A DNA stretch of 64,000 nucleotides, taken from Actinotalea solisilvae (lineage in GTDB: Bacteria; Actinomycetota; Actinomycetes; Actinomycetales; Cellulomonadaceae). Position numbers and translations under genes: made by a program. The stretch lies in NCBI RefSeq assembly GCF_016464425.1, contig NZ_JADDKQ010000003.1, positions 124,001 through 188,000 of the forward strand. The letters run 5' to 3'. Below, piece by piece: positions 1 to 7,267 of the stretch (position 1 is its first letter; each line of letters opens with the position of its first letter). Under the pieces are notes generated by a model. It did no database searches. It had not been told where the DNA came from and worked only from the letters and a program-made list of their open reading frames with translations.

Positions 1-297
1 ATCGCCGCGGTCACCCTCGTGCTCGGCTTCGCCGTCGCGCAGGTCAGCGGCGTTCGCGTCGCCGGCGCGGTCGTCCTCGTCGCAGGCGTCGCGTGGTGCG
101 TGGCGCGCGAGGCACGGCGCACCGCGGCCTCGCGGCTGGCCGTCGTCGTGCTCGCCGGCGCCGCGTGCTTCGTCGCGTCGCACGTGCTCGCGGACACGCT
201 CGGCCCGTGGCCGTCCGTGCTGCTCGCGGCCGTGGTGCTGGGCGGCGTGACGGCCGCGCTCGTCGACCGGCGCCCGCCGCCGCGGACCGCGGCGTAG
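1..297 (+). CDS. Membrane protein, 5' part missing (partial)
   Basis: The reading frame is open at the window edge and closes with TAG at 295-297. The visible 98 residues are almost entirely Ala/Val/Leu-rich hydrophobic helices, with short Arg-rich loops (AREARR, DRRPPPR) that look like cytoplasmic turns. This is seen directly. The family cannot be named from the fragment, and the true start lies outside the window. The convergent oxidoreductase gene ends 40 bases downstream. Confidence 0.6.
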   Translation: MAAVTLVLGFAVAQVSGVRVAGAVVLVAGVAWCVAREARRTAASRLAVVVLAGAACFVASHVLADTLGPWPSVLLAAVVLGGVTAALVDRRPPPRTAA

Positions 298-337
298 CGG
301 CTCAGCGCCCGACGGCGACCGGACGGGCCGCCGGGCC

Positions 338-1366
338 TCACACGGTGACGACGGCCTTGCCGCGGACGCGCCCCTCGCTGAGGTCCCGGATCGCCGCCGC
401 GGCCTCCGCCAGCGGGTAGGTGCGGTCGACCGCGGGCACGAGGCTGCCGGCCTCGACGAGCGCCGTGAGCGCCTCGAGGTCCGCGGCGCGGACGGCGTTG
501 ACGAACATGACCAACGACTGCCGGACGACGAGCGAGAGCACCGACGCGCGCAGCTGCCGGTCGAGGCCGCCCAGCAGCCACCCGTCGGTCTCCCCGCCGA
601 CGATGACCAGGCGTCCCGTCGGCGTCATGGCGCGGCGCAGGCTCCGCAGCGACCGCGCGCCGCCGGTGTCGATGATCACGTCGTAGGAGCCGGCCTCCGC
701 GAGCGGGTCGGACGTCGAGTGGTCCACGACGTGGTCGACACCGAGCGCACGGACCATGTCGACCTTGGCCGTGCTCGCGGTCCCGGTCACCTCGGCGCCG
801 AGCGCGGCGGCGACCTGCACGGCGTACGAGCCGACCCCGCCGGACGCCCCGAGGACGAGCACCCGGTCCCCCGCCCGGACGCGCGCCCGGTCGCGCACCG
901 CCTCGAGCGCGGTGCACCCCGAGATCGGCACGGCCGCGGCCTGCACGGCGGTGAGGCCGGCCGGGCGCAGCGCCAGCGACGCCTCGGGCACCCGCGCGTG
1001 CTCGGCGAAGGTCCCCGAGCCGGCGCCGTAGACCTCGTCCCCCACGCGGAAGCGCGTGACGGCCGCGCCGACCACCTCGACCCCGCCGGCGACGTCCATG
1101 CCGGGCACCTTCTGCCGTGGCGCGCGCAGGCCGACGGCGAGTCGCACGAGCCGGGGCGTGCCGCCGACCAGGTGCCAGACCCCGCGGTCCACGCCGGCGG
1201 CCTCGACGCGGACCAGCACGTCGCGGTCGCCGATCACCGGGATCGGGACCTCGGCGACGCGCAGCACCTCCGCCGCCTCGCCGTAGCGGTCCTGCACGAC
1301 CGCCGTCATCGTCGTCGGCCGGGCACCACCGGTCGAGCTCGGGATGTCACGCTGCTTCAGGTCCAC
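338..1366 (-). CDS. NAD(P)-dependent alcohol dehydrogenase/quinone oxidoreductase-like (MDR family)
   Basis: A medium-chain dehydrogenase/reductase, expected to reduce or oxidise a small carbonyl or quinone with NAD(P)H in the cytoplasm. It has the N-terminal GroES-like part (PGMDVAGGVEVVG), the Rossmann motif LVLGASGGVGSYAVQVA and the C-terminal GRLVIVGG/KAVVTV segments of the family. The clustered cysteines of the structural zinc site are absent, pointing to the zinc-less quinone-oxidoreductase-like branch. Two starts are possible. GTG at 1366 has a good AGGAAGAAGG ribosome site. ATG at 1309 (MTAVVQ) fits the usual family N-terminus but has a poor ribosome site. It is transcribed away from a TetR regulator, with paired operators in the 80-base gap, so it is the likely TetR target. 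The substrate is unknown. Confidence 0.85.
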   Translation of the reverse strand: MDLKQRDIPSSTGGARPTTMTAVVQDRYGEAAEVLRVAEVPIPVIGDRDVLVRVEAAGVDRGVWHLVGGTPRLVRLAVGLRAPRQKVPGMDVAGGVEVVGAAVTRFRVGDEVYGAGSGTFAEHARVPEASLALRPAGLTAVQAAAVPISGCTALEAVRDRARVRAGDRVLVLGASGGVGSYAVQVAAALGAEVTGTASTAKVDMVRALGVDHVVDHSTSDPLAEAGSYDVIIDTGGARSLRSLRRAMTPTGRLVIVGGETDGWLLGGLDRQLRASVLSLVVRQSLVMFVNAVRAADLEALTALVEAGSLVPAVDRTYPLAEAAAAIRDLSEGRVRGKAVVTV

Positions 1367-1389
1367 GGGATGCCTTCTTCCTCGGTAGG

Positions 1390-1423
1390 CTTACGTCGTA
1401 AGGCTGATGCTTACACCGTAAGC
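1390..1423. promoter_or_regulatory. Paired TetR-type operators between oxidoreductase and tetR
   Basis: Two near-identical inverted repeats lie in the divergent promoter region: CTTACGTCGTAAG at 1390-1402 and GCTTACaccGTAAGC at 1409-1423. Their core CTTAC starts are exactly 20 bases apart, about two helical turns, so two dimers could bind the same face. The palindromes are seen directly. Control of both the TetR gene and the oxidoreductase is inferred from position. Confidence 0.75.
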
Positions 1424-1447
1424 CTGTCAAGACCTCGGGAGGACCAG

Positions 1448-2110
1448 ATGACGCCACCTCGGGCACGGCCGGGACTGACGCGCGACCGCGTGGTCGCCGC
1501 AGGACTCGCGCTCGCCGACGTCGGCGGCACCGAGTCGGTCACCATGCGGCGGGTCGGCGAGCGCCTCGGCGTGGAGGCGATGTCGCTCTACAAGCACGTC
1601 GCGAACAAGGACGACCTCCTCGACGGCATGGTCGACGCGGTCTTCGCGGAGATCGACGTCCCGCGCGACGTCGGGTGGCGCGAGTCCATGCGTCGTCGCG
1701 CGATCTCGGTGCGTACCGCGATGCAGCGCCACCCCTGGGCCGTCACGCTCATGGAGTCGCGCCCCACACCGGGCGTCGCGACGATGCGGCACCACGACAC
1801 CGTCCTCGGCGTGCTGCGCGGCGCCGGCTTCCCGGTCGCGCTCGCCGCGCACGCGTTCTCGGTGCTCGACGCGTACGTGTACGGGTTCGCGATGCAGGAG
1901 CGGGCCCTGCCGTTCGAGACGCCCGAGGACACGGCAGCGCTGGCCCAGGCGATCTTCGCGCGGATGCCGCCCGAGGAGTACCCGCACCTCGCGTGGCTCA
2001 CCACCGAGCACGTGCTCCAGCCCGGCTACGACTACGCGCACGAGTACCTGCTGGGGCTCGACCTCGTCCTCGACGGGCTCGACCGCGCGCTCGCGTCCGC
2101 GCGGGCCTGA
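1448..2110 (+). CDS. TetR/AcrR family transcriptional regulator (TetR_C-type)
   Basis: A 220-residue repressor. The N-terminal helix-turn-helix runs from about residue 10 to 55 (ALADVGGTESVTMRRVGERL, then MSLYKHVANKDDLL with the usual recognition-helix Y-KHV-NKD signature). The rest is the all-helical ligand-binding domain of the tetracycline-repressor C-terminal type. The ATG at 1448 has a GGGAGGA ribosome site 5 bases upstream. The frame stays open further upstream only because of GC-rich sequence, and that extension overlaps the opposite gene. It is divergent from the MDR oxidoreductase and flanked by paired palindromes, so autoregulation plus control of the oxidoreductase is the simplest reading. 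The inducer is unknown. Confidence 0.9.
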   Translation: MTPPRARPGLTRDRVVAAGLALADVGGTESVTMRRVGERLGVEAMSLYKHVANKDDLLDGMVDAVFAEIDVPRDVGWRESMRRRAISVRTAMQRHPWAVTLMESRPTPGVATMRHHDTVLGVLRGAGFPVALAAHAFSVLDAYVYGFAMQERALPFETPEDTAALAQAIFARMPPEEYPHLAWLTTEHVLQPGYDYAHEYLLGLDLVLDGLDRALASARA

Positions 2111-2113
2111 GGC

Positions 2114-2791
2114 TCAGCCGAGGCCGGCCACACCGAGCTCGGCGACCGCCATGACGGCGTCGTTCGGCCCGAGGGCGTTGTTGGCGCGACGCACCGCGTC
2201 CGCGCCCACGTGCCGCTGCGCGATCGTCGTCGCCCGCGAGCGGACCTGGCCTCCCGGGACGCCGAGGTCGCCCAGCACGTTCTGCACGCGGTTGACCGCG
2301 TGGAGGAGCGCGACGACGCCGGCCTCGCGCTCGGAGGGCTCACGACCGAGCGCGAGCACCTCGCGCAGGCGCTCGCGCAGCTGGGCCTCGTGCGTCGAGT
2401 CCTCGGCGGGCCACGACGTGCGCGGAAACAGCCCGAGGACCCTACCCGCCTCGACCCGCAGCACCCCACGCTCGACGAGCCGTGCGCGCAGGGCCTCGAG
2501 CAGGCCGGGCCGCAGGTGCGCGAGCAGCGTGTGCGGCGCCTTCGGCGTGCCGTGCCCCACGCGTCGCAGGGCCTCGTCGAGCAGCGGGTCCCCGACCGGG
2601 GTCGCGTCCTCGACCACGACGCGGCCGGCCCGGACGGACTCGCCGGGACCGGTGAGCCGCACGCGGCTCAGCAGCAGCAGCTCCGTGAGCGCCGCGCCCG
2701 CGACGACGTTCTCGAGCCGCACCCCCGTCTCCGCGGGCCGGCCCGAGCGGTCGTCGGTGAGCAGCAGGAGGAGGTCGTCGGCGAGGATCAT
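2114..2791 (-). CDS. GPP34 (GOLPH3-like) family phosphoprotein
   Basis: A 225-residue protein with the GPP34 hallmarks: the start MILADDLLLLLTDDRSGR, then an AALTELLLLSRVRL block and the long helical tail common to this family. In eukaryotes GOLPH3 binds phosphatidylinositol-4-phosphate. In actinobacteria the family is abundant but its role is not settled. ATG 2791 is chosen because the family typically begins MLIAEDLLLLL. A longer upstream frame exists but is only GC-driven. The gene converges on tetR with 3 bases between the stop codons. Confidence 0.88.
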   Translation of the reverse strand: MILADDLLLLLTDDRSGRPAETGVRLENVVAGAALTELLLLSRVRLTGPGESVRAGRVVVEDATPVGDPLLDEALRRVGHGTPKAPHTLLAHLRPGLLEALRARLVERGVLRVEAGRVLGLFPRTSWPAEDSTHEAQLRERLREVLALGREPSEREAGVVALLHAVNRVQNVLGDLGVPGGQVRSRATTIAQRHVGADAVRRANNALGPNDAVMAVAELGVAGLG

Positions 2792-2853
2792 GCGCCCACG
2801 GTAGACGGGCACCGCGCTCGCCCGGGCCACGGGCCGCCGTGCCGGACAGCCGG

Positions 2854-2943
2854 TCAGACGCGCGTGCGGTTCGGGTTGCTGACGCCGGTCCAGACGATGC
2901 GCTCGGCGGCGACGTCGTCCGCGGTCTCGTGCTGCTCGTTCAC
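2854..2943 (-). CDS. Possible small protein of 29 residues
   Basis: A GTG-start frame preceded by a GAGGGGGA ribosome-site-like stretch. It encodes a short hydrophilic peptide that begins with an acidic stretch and ends in SNPNRTRV. A perfect 22-base inverted repeat lies 21 bases upstream of the start, which suggests its own regulated promoter. It is divergent from the PadR gene. No family is recognised; short frames are common in this GC range, so reality rests mainly on the ribosome site and the palindrome. Confidence 0.35.
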   Translation of the reverse strand: MNEQHETADDVAAERIVWTGVSNPNRTRV

Positions 2944-2964
2944 GGGCGATCCCCCTCGGGACTC

Positions 2965-2986
2965 GATCTCTCGATGTCGAGAGATC
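2965..2986. promoter_or_regulatory. Perfect 22-bp inverted repeat upstream of padR
   Basis: GATCTCTCGA-TG-TCGAGAGATC has two perfect 10-base arms around a 2-base centre. It sits between the small minus-strand frame and padR. It has the form of a dimeric repressor operator. PadR-family autoregulation is the likely explanation, but binding is inferred. Confidence 0.6.
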
Positions 2987-3067
2987 TTCTCCCACGCGGG
3001 TGCACTTCGCATCCCCCGCACGGTGGATCCGACGTGATCTCTGCCACCCTTGCGGACGATGGGTTGC

Positions 3068-3077
3068 CGATATATCG
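3068..3077. promoter_or_regulatory. CGATATATCG palindrome in the padR leader
   Basis: A perfect 10-base AT-centred palindrome lies 28-37 bases before the padR ATG, in otherwise GC-rich DNA. It could be a second regulator site or overlap the -10 region. Its location suggests autoregulation; this is inference. Confidence 0.4.
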
Positions 3078-3104
3078 TGAGCATGTCGAAACGAGAGGAC
3101 AGCC

Positions 3105-3779
3105 ATGAAGAACCACACCCACCACCACGAGAACCGCCCGGGACGCGGTGGCGGCGAGCGCCGCTTCCGCTTCGAGCCGCCGGCCTTCGACGAGGGCTTC
3201 GGCGGACGACGCGGCGGCCCGCGAGGCCACGGCCACCCGGGGCACGGTCCCGGCGGCGGCCCTGGCTTCGGCCCCGGCTTCGGTCCGGGCTTCGGACGTC
3301 GCGGACGCGGCGGCCCCCGGGCGCGGGGCGACGTCCGCGCCGCCATCCTCCTGCTGCTCGACGAGCAGCCCCGCCACGGGTACGAGCTCATCCAGGAGAT
3401 CGCCGAGCGCAGCTCGGGCTCCTGGACGCCGAGCCCCGGGTCGGTCTACCCCACCCTCCAGGCGCTCGAGGACGAGGGGCTCGTGACCATCGAGCGCGTC
3501 GAGGGGCGCCGCACGGCCTCCCTCACCGCGCAGGGCACGGCCTACGTCGACGAGAACCGCCAGGCCCTCGGGTCGCCGTGGACCGTCGCGGGCTTCGACC
3601 CGACGTCGGCCCTCGCGCTGCGTCAGGAGATCATGGCGCTCAAGGACGCCGTCGCGCAGGTGGCGAAGGTCGGCACGCCGGCCCAGCACACCGCCGCGAC
3701 CGAGGTCCTGCAGCGGACCCGCAGGGAGCTCTACCGGCTCCTGGCCGAGGACGCGGCCGAGTCCCCCACGGACTCGTGA
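3105..3779 (+). CDS. PadR family transcriptional regulator with Gly/Phe/Pro-rich N-terminus
   Basis: A 224-residue regulator. Residues 1-75 are low-complexity and rich in Gly, His, Phe and Pro, including repeated GFGPGFGPGFG. Residues about 80-155 form the PadR winged helix: RAAILLLLDEQPRHGYELI, then GSVYPTLQALEDEGLV and GRRTASLTAQGTAYV. The C-terminal helix (QEIMALKDAVAQVAK) is the expected dimerisation region. The start ATG has a GAGAGGACAGCC ribosome site. Known relatives are autoregulated and often control exporters, but no adjacent transporter is present. A strong terminator follows the gene. The glycine-rich extension is typical of one actinobacterial PadR subgroup. Confidence 0.9.
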   Translation: MKNHTHHHENRPGRGGGERRFRFEPPAFDEGFGGRRGGPRGHGHPGHGPGGGPGFGPGFGPGFGRRGRGGPRARGDVRAAILLLLDEQPRHGYELIQEIAERSSGSWTPSPGSVYPTLQALEDEGLVTIERVEGRRTASLTAQGTAYVDENRQALGSPWTVAGFDPTSALALRQEIMALKDAVAQVAKVGTPAQHTAATEVLQRTRRELYRLLAEDAAESPTDS

Positions 3780-3800
3780 CCCCGACGTCGCACCACCCGC

Positions 3801-3830
3801 GAAGGCCCCGACCGCCCGGTCGGGGCCTTC
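3801..3830 (+). terminator. Strong hairpin terminator after padR
   Basis: The perfect 13-base arms GAAGGCCCCGACC and GGTCGGGGCCTTC enclose a GCCC loop, 22 bases after the padR stop. The run that follows is TCGTCGTC rather than poly-U, as is usual for actinobacterial terminators. Confidence 0.85.
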
Positions 3831-3898
3831 GTCGTCCGTCCACAGGATCTGCACCATCACCTCGCCGGCCGGGCCCTGACCCCGCGCCGAGGAGCCCC

Positions 3899-3918
3899 TA
3901 CGCTCACGACCGTGAGCG
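3899..3918 (+). promoter_or_regulatory. Leaderless-type promoter and inverted repeat over the GTG start
   Basis: TACGCT at 3899-3904 fits a TAnnnT -10 element placed 7 bases before the GTG at 3912, and no ribosome site is correctly placed. This suggests a leaderless message. The start codon also sits in a perfect inverted repeat, CGCTCACG-AC-CGTGAGCG (3901-3918), which could bind a regulator. Promoter activity is inferred. Confidence 0.45.
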
Positions 3919-4229
3919 ACATCGAGGTGGACTACGCCGACATGAAGAAGACCGCCCACGGGTTCCGCGACGTGGCGACCGACCTCTCGGACGCCCGGCT
4001 CAGCGGCCTCCCGAGCGGCACCGGCACCTACGGGTACGCGTACCTCGCGGGCGCCGTCGAGCAGGTCGTGGAGGCCTTCAACCAGCGGCACGACGCGATC
4101 GTCAAGGGCACCTCGGGCGTCGGCACCACGATCGACGCGTGCCGCCTCGCCTACCAGGCCGCGGACGCGTTCGCCGAGACCAACCTCGGCCGGCTGCTCG
4201 GCAACCTCCTCGGCACGGGGCCCCGGTGA
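3912..4229 (+). CDS. WXG100/EspC-like type VII secretion partner protein
   Basis: A 105-residue, mostly helical protein (SDIEVDYADMKKTAHGF; later TTIDACRLAYQAADAFAETN) resembling the ESX-1 EspC-like/DUF2580 group of secreted partners. Such proteins pair with a larger effector and carry it to a type VII (ESX) secretion machine. No signal peptide or membrane helix is seen. The gene overlaps the following protease gene by 4 bases (GTGA), so the two are translationally coupled. No ESX ATPase or membrane component is in the window, so the machine must be encoded elsewhere. Function is inferred from length, helical composition and neighbour. Confidence 0.65.
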   Translation: MSDIEVDYADMKKTAHGFRDVATDLSDARLSGLPSGTGTYGYAYLAGAVEQVVEAFNQRHDAIVKGTSGVGTTIDACRLAYQAADAFAETNLGRLLGNLLGTGPR

Positions 4230-5440
4230 ACGGCAGCCCGGCGCAGGTGCGCGCCGCCGCCACCGCGCTGACCACCGCCGGCAACACGAACATCGGCGCC
4301 TCGGAAGCGATCACCGCGCTCGACGTCGAGACGTGGCAGGGCTCGGCCGCCGGCGGCTTCCGCGACCGGCGCCTCGCGCTCTCCCAGGAGGCGACGGAGC
4401 ACGCGGCGGACCTGCGCGCCGCGGCGAACATCCTCGACCGCTACGCGGGCGAGATGGAGACCTGCGACCTCGAGATCGCCACCGCCAAGGCCGCGGTCGA
4501 GAAGGCGTGGGACGCGTGGCGCGCGGACCCGCTCGACCTCAGCGTGCTGCCGAAGATCATCAACGGGATGAACGACGCCTCCGTGGCGACGGACAAGCGC
4601 GAGCAGTACTCGATCCATGCCGCCGACGAGCTCCTGGCGCTCGTCGCGTCCGACTCGTCCCATCTCCCCGAGCTCACCTGGCCGCCCGACGGCTGGCCGC
4701 CGCCGGCGTCGCTGCCGACCGTGCCGATCCCGGGCGGGCTCGACGAGAACTCCCCGTTCGACCCGCTCGACGTCTCGCAGGGCGGCATCGGCGACTGCTA
4801 CCTGCTGGCCTCGCTCATGGCGCTCATGCAGACCGACGAGGGCGACCAGCTGCTGCGCGACAACCTGCGCTGGGATCCCGAGCGCGGCGGGTACTGGGTC
4901 ACGCTGCACGTCGACGGCAAGGAGGTCGTCTACTTCGTCGACCGCGCGCAGCAGGGCGGCGTCACGGAGAACGGCGGCCCGGGCATCGCGTCGATCTACG
5001 AGAACGCGCTCAAGCAGCACCTGAAGTTCAACGACCTCAACGACGGCGGCTGGCCGGCCGACGCGCTCGAGCTCCTCACCGGCGGGGACACCCACGTGTA
5101 CGAGGACCGCTTCCTGCGCGGCTGGGACTGGGGCGACATCCGCAACGACGTCGAGGACGGCGATCAGCTGGTCGCCGCCACGCGCTCGGGCCCCAAGGCG
5201 GGCATGTGGCCGGTCGAGGCCGAGCGCCCCGGGCCGGACGGGACGATGCAGACCGTCAAGGTCGACATCGTCGGCTCGCACGCCTACACGGTGGTGAGCG
5301 TCGACAAGGACGGTGACGTCACCCTGATGAACCCATGGGGCCAGGGCAACGGCGCCGACGGCGGCGGCCCGATCCGCATCTCGCAGGACGACTTCGAGCG
5401 GATCTTCCACCAGATCGCGAGCACGGGGGACGGCAAGTGA
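4226..5440 (+). CDS. Calpain-family (C2) cysteine protease with helical N-terminal secretion domain
   Basis: A 404-residue protein. Residues 1-140 are helical and WXG100-like (EAITALDVETWQGSAAGGFRD), as in type VII substrates. From about residue 170 there is a calpain-type papain-fold core with the full catalytic set: QGGIGDCYLLASLMAL with Cys191, GSHAYTVVSV with His352, and LMNPWGQ with Asn369. It is therefore predicted to be an active cysteine endopeptidase, exported as an effector or toxin. The GTG start overlaps the stop of the partner gene, and its own stop overlaps the next start (GTGA). Bacterial calpain domains at the C-terminus of polymorphic toxins are known. The target is unknown, and calcium-binding EF-hands are not evident. 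Confidence 0.85.
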   Translation: MNGSPAQVRAAATALTTAGNTNIGASEAITALDVETWQGSAAGGFRDRRLALSQEATEHAADLRAAANILDRYAGEMETCDLEIATAKAAVEKAWDAWRADPLDLSVLPKIINGMNDASVATDKREQYSIHAADELLALVASDSSHLPELTWPPDGWPPPASLPTVPIPGGLDENSPFDPLDVSQGGIGDCYLLASLMALMQTDEGDQLLRDNLRWDPERGGYWVTLHVDGKEVVYFVDRAQQGGVTENGGPGIASIYENALKQHLKFNDLNDGGWPADALELLTGGDTHVYEDRFLRGWDWGDIRNDVEDGDQLVAATRSGPKAGMWPVEAERPGPDGTMQTVKVDIVGSHAYTVVSVDKDGDVTLMNPWGQGNGADGGGPIRISQDDFERIFHQIASTGDGK

Positions 5441-5691
5441 GCGAGAGATTCGTGCTCGAGGCGGGCACCCAGCACCTCGGCGACGTCCGGCTCGCCGTGA
5501 CCGACGCCGGCACCGACGGCGAGGGCGCCTTCGCCGCGGTCCGCGTCGGCACGTTCCCCGACACGACCGACGTCGTGCTGCGGCCCGGCGTGCCGCACGC
5601 GCTCCCGGACGGGCGCGAGCTGCGCCTGGCCGCCGTCGGCCCGGGCGCGCGGCGCCCGTCGGCCGCGCTCGAGATCGCGGAGCCCGCGTGA
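5437..5691 (+). CDS. Small hypothetical protein, possible immunity/inhibitor of the calpain effector
   Basis: An 84-residue acidic protein, predicted mainly beta-strand, with no signal peptide and no family I can name with confidence. It starts with a GTG that overlaps the protease stop by 4 bases and ends with a stop overlapping the next small gene. In toxin cassettes the gene placed directly after the toxin is usually its immunity protein, so a protease inhibitor role is a reasonable guess. This comes from position only. Confidence 0.55.
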   Translation: MSERFVLEAGTQHLGDVRLAVTDAGTDGEGAFAAVRVGTFPDTTDVVLRPGVPHALPDGRELRLAAVGPGARRPSAALEIAEPA

Positions 5692-5786
5692 GGCGGACCC
5701 GGCGCGCCGCGCCCTGGATCGCCCTCGCCGTCGTCGTCGCGATGGTGCTGCTCGGCATGGCCGGCGCGATCGGCGGCGCGTTCTGA
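5688..5786 (+). CDS. 32-residue single-pass membrane peptide
   Basis: GTG at 5688 overlaps the previous stop codon (GTGA). The product has a basic N-terminus (RRTRRAAPW) followed by one hydrophobic helix of about 20 residues (IALAVVVAMVLLGMAG) and no tail. Translational coupling to three upstream genes supports it being real despite its size. It may anchor or protect at the membrane as part of the type VII effector cassette; no family is known to me. Confidence 0.55.
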   Translation: MRRTRRAAPWIALAVVVAMVLLGMAGAIGGAF

Positions 5787-5833
5787 GCGCGACCCCCGAC
5801 GAGGTCGGCCGCCTCCGCGCGTAGCGCGCCGAG

Positions 5834-6259
5834 ATGCGCGAGGTCCACCGGCGCCTGCGCGACGCGATCGACCTCGCGCGCGTCGCAGTCGAGGAGGAGC
5901 ACGCGGCCCCGTCCGCCGCGCCCGACCCCCTCCTGTACTGCTGGGGCTTCTGCGCGGCGCTGAGCGGCCACCACCGCAGCGAGGACGGCGCCCTCTTCCC
6001 CCGCGTCGTCCGGGCACACCCCGAGCTCGCGTCCGTCCTCGCCCAGCTCGTGCAGGACCACGCGATGATCGAGCACCTCATCGGCGAGCTACGGCGGGCC
6101 GAGGACGCACCGACCGAGGAAATGCTGCGCCACCTCGACGGGATCGAGGCGGTCATGCTCACGCACTTCCGCTACGAGGAATTGCGGCTCCTACCTATCC
6201 TCGACGCCATGAATGCCGACGACCTGCTCGCGACGGATCCGTACGGCCCACTCGCCTGA
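5834..6259 (+). CDS. Hemerythrin domain-containing protein, possibly 5'-truncated
   Basis: A 141-residue four-helix hemerythrin-like protein expected to bind a di-iron centre for O2, NO or redox sensing. Candidate ligands are His5 (REVHRRL), His46/His47 and Glu50 (HHRSED), His76/His81 (QDHAMIEH), and His111 and Glu115 (THFRYEE). The first His is only five residues from the start, whereas helix A normally begins earlier. An in-frame TAG at 5822-5824 lies just upstream, and the sequence before it (TPDEVGRLRA) looks like the missing helix start. A single TGG-to-TAG change could thus have shortened the protein, or ATG 5834 is simply the natural start. No clear ribosome site precedes the ATG. Confidence 0.75.
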   Translation: MREVHRRLRDAIDLARVAVEEEHAAPSAAPDPLLYCWGFCAALSGHHRSEDGALFPRVVRAHPELASVLAQLVQDHAMIEHLIGELRRAEDAPTEEMLRHLDGIEAVMLTHFRYEELRLLPILDAMNADDLLATDPYGPLA

Positions 6260-6341
6260 GCGCTGCGCGATTTGCACCGGCGATGCCGTGTCAAATGGGG
6301 TAGCGAGAAATCACCCGGCAAGGACGGCCGACTTCTCCTCC

Positions 6342-6371
6342 CGGCACTCATTAATTGATGGGGAAGTGCCG
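6342..6371. promoter_or_regulatory. AT-rich core with inverted CGGCACT arms upstream of the lipoprotein gene
   Basis: CGGCACT (6342-6348) and AGTGCCG (6365-6371) flank an unusually AT-rich ATTAATTGATG core. CGGCAC recurs twice more within the next 40 bases. This is the most AT-rich spot in the neighbourhood and may hold the promoter or operator of the lipoprotein/DUF4190 pair. Confidence 0.3.
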
Positions 6372-6507
6372 AGACGAAGAGGGAGCGAGGCCGGCACTCG
6401 ACGTCGGCACCTCCCACGGCGACTCCGGCGACGGCGCCGAGCGGGTAGCTCGAAGAGCGGCGGCAGCGCCGCGAAGCCTGTCGTCCGTCATCGAAGGAGT
6501 CGTGCCC

Positions 6508-7251
6508 GTGTCCCCGAAGAAGCTCACCGCACTAGCCGTCACACCGCTGCTCGCGCTCCTCGCCGCCTGCGGCTCGACCGGGGCGATCGAGGCGAAGAGC
6601 GAGCCTGACGCCAAGGCGAGTGCGACCTCCGAAGAGGAACCGACTCCCGAGCCCGAGAAGACCGAGAAGCCGGAAGCGCCCGCCGTCCAGGAACTCGTCG
6701 TCGTCAACTCGGCGTTCGGCCAGCGTTCCTACGACGCATCGGTGTGGTGGTACACCGTCATTCTTGAGAACCCCAACCCGGGTCATGTCTTCTCCTTCGC
6801 GGAAGTGAACACAGAGGCGTACGGAGCAGACGGCGTCATCCTGGACACCGGCACCGACTTCCTCGAGATCCTGCCCGGACAGATCGCCATCACGGGGACG
6901 TTCTTCAACGTGGGACAGAACCTCATCGATCACATCGAGGTGCGGGGCCCGCTCGCGAATGCCGCTCTGCCTGCCCCGACTGAAGGCGTCGGCACATTCA
7001 GTGCCAGCGAGGTCGCCGCGGTGACCGACTCGTGGTCGACCACGGTCGGCGGGAACCTCACCGGGACCTTCGCGACTGAGCAGGAGTTCGTCACGGTCGT
7101 CGTGGTCGCCTCGAACCCGGCCGGGACAATCATCGGCGCGGATATGGCTTACGTGGACCGACTTCCCGTCGGCGGCACGGTCCGGTTCGAGGTGATGTTC
7201 GCAGACCCGCTGCCCGCGGACACCATCTACTCGGTCTACCCCCGTCTCTGA
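6508..7251 (+). CDS. Secreted lipoprotein of unknown function
   Basis: A 247-residue protein with a lipoprotein signal: basic MSPKK, a hydrophobic stretch, then lipobox LAA-C with Cys21. A 40-residue Glu/Pro/Lys linker (TPEPEKTEKPE) follows, and then a beta-rich region of about 180 residues with tandem features (VVNSAFGQ, NPNPG, later VVVASNPAG) resembling FxLD or DUF4352-like immunoglobulin folds. GTG 6508 is preferred over GTG 6502 because AAGGAG at 6494-6499 is then 8 bases away. Codon use is visibly less GC-extreme than the neighbours, hinting at transfer. It is followed after 16 bases by a small DUF4190 membrane gene, so they probably form an operon. Confidence 0.75.
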   Translation: MSPKKLTALAVTPLLALLAACGSTGAIEAKSEPDAKASATSEEEPTPEPEKTEKPEAPAVQELVVVNSAFGQRSYDASVWWYTVILENPNPGHVFSFAEVNTEAYGADGVILDTGTDFLEILPGQIAITGTFFNVGQNLIDHIEVRGPLANAALPAPTEGVGTFSASEVAAVTDSWSTTVGGNLTGTFATEQEFVTVVVVASNPAGTIIGADMAYVDRLPVGGTVRFEVMFADPLPADTIYSVYPRL

Positions 7252-7267
7252 GCGCGCGACGTCCCGC

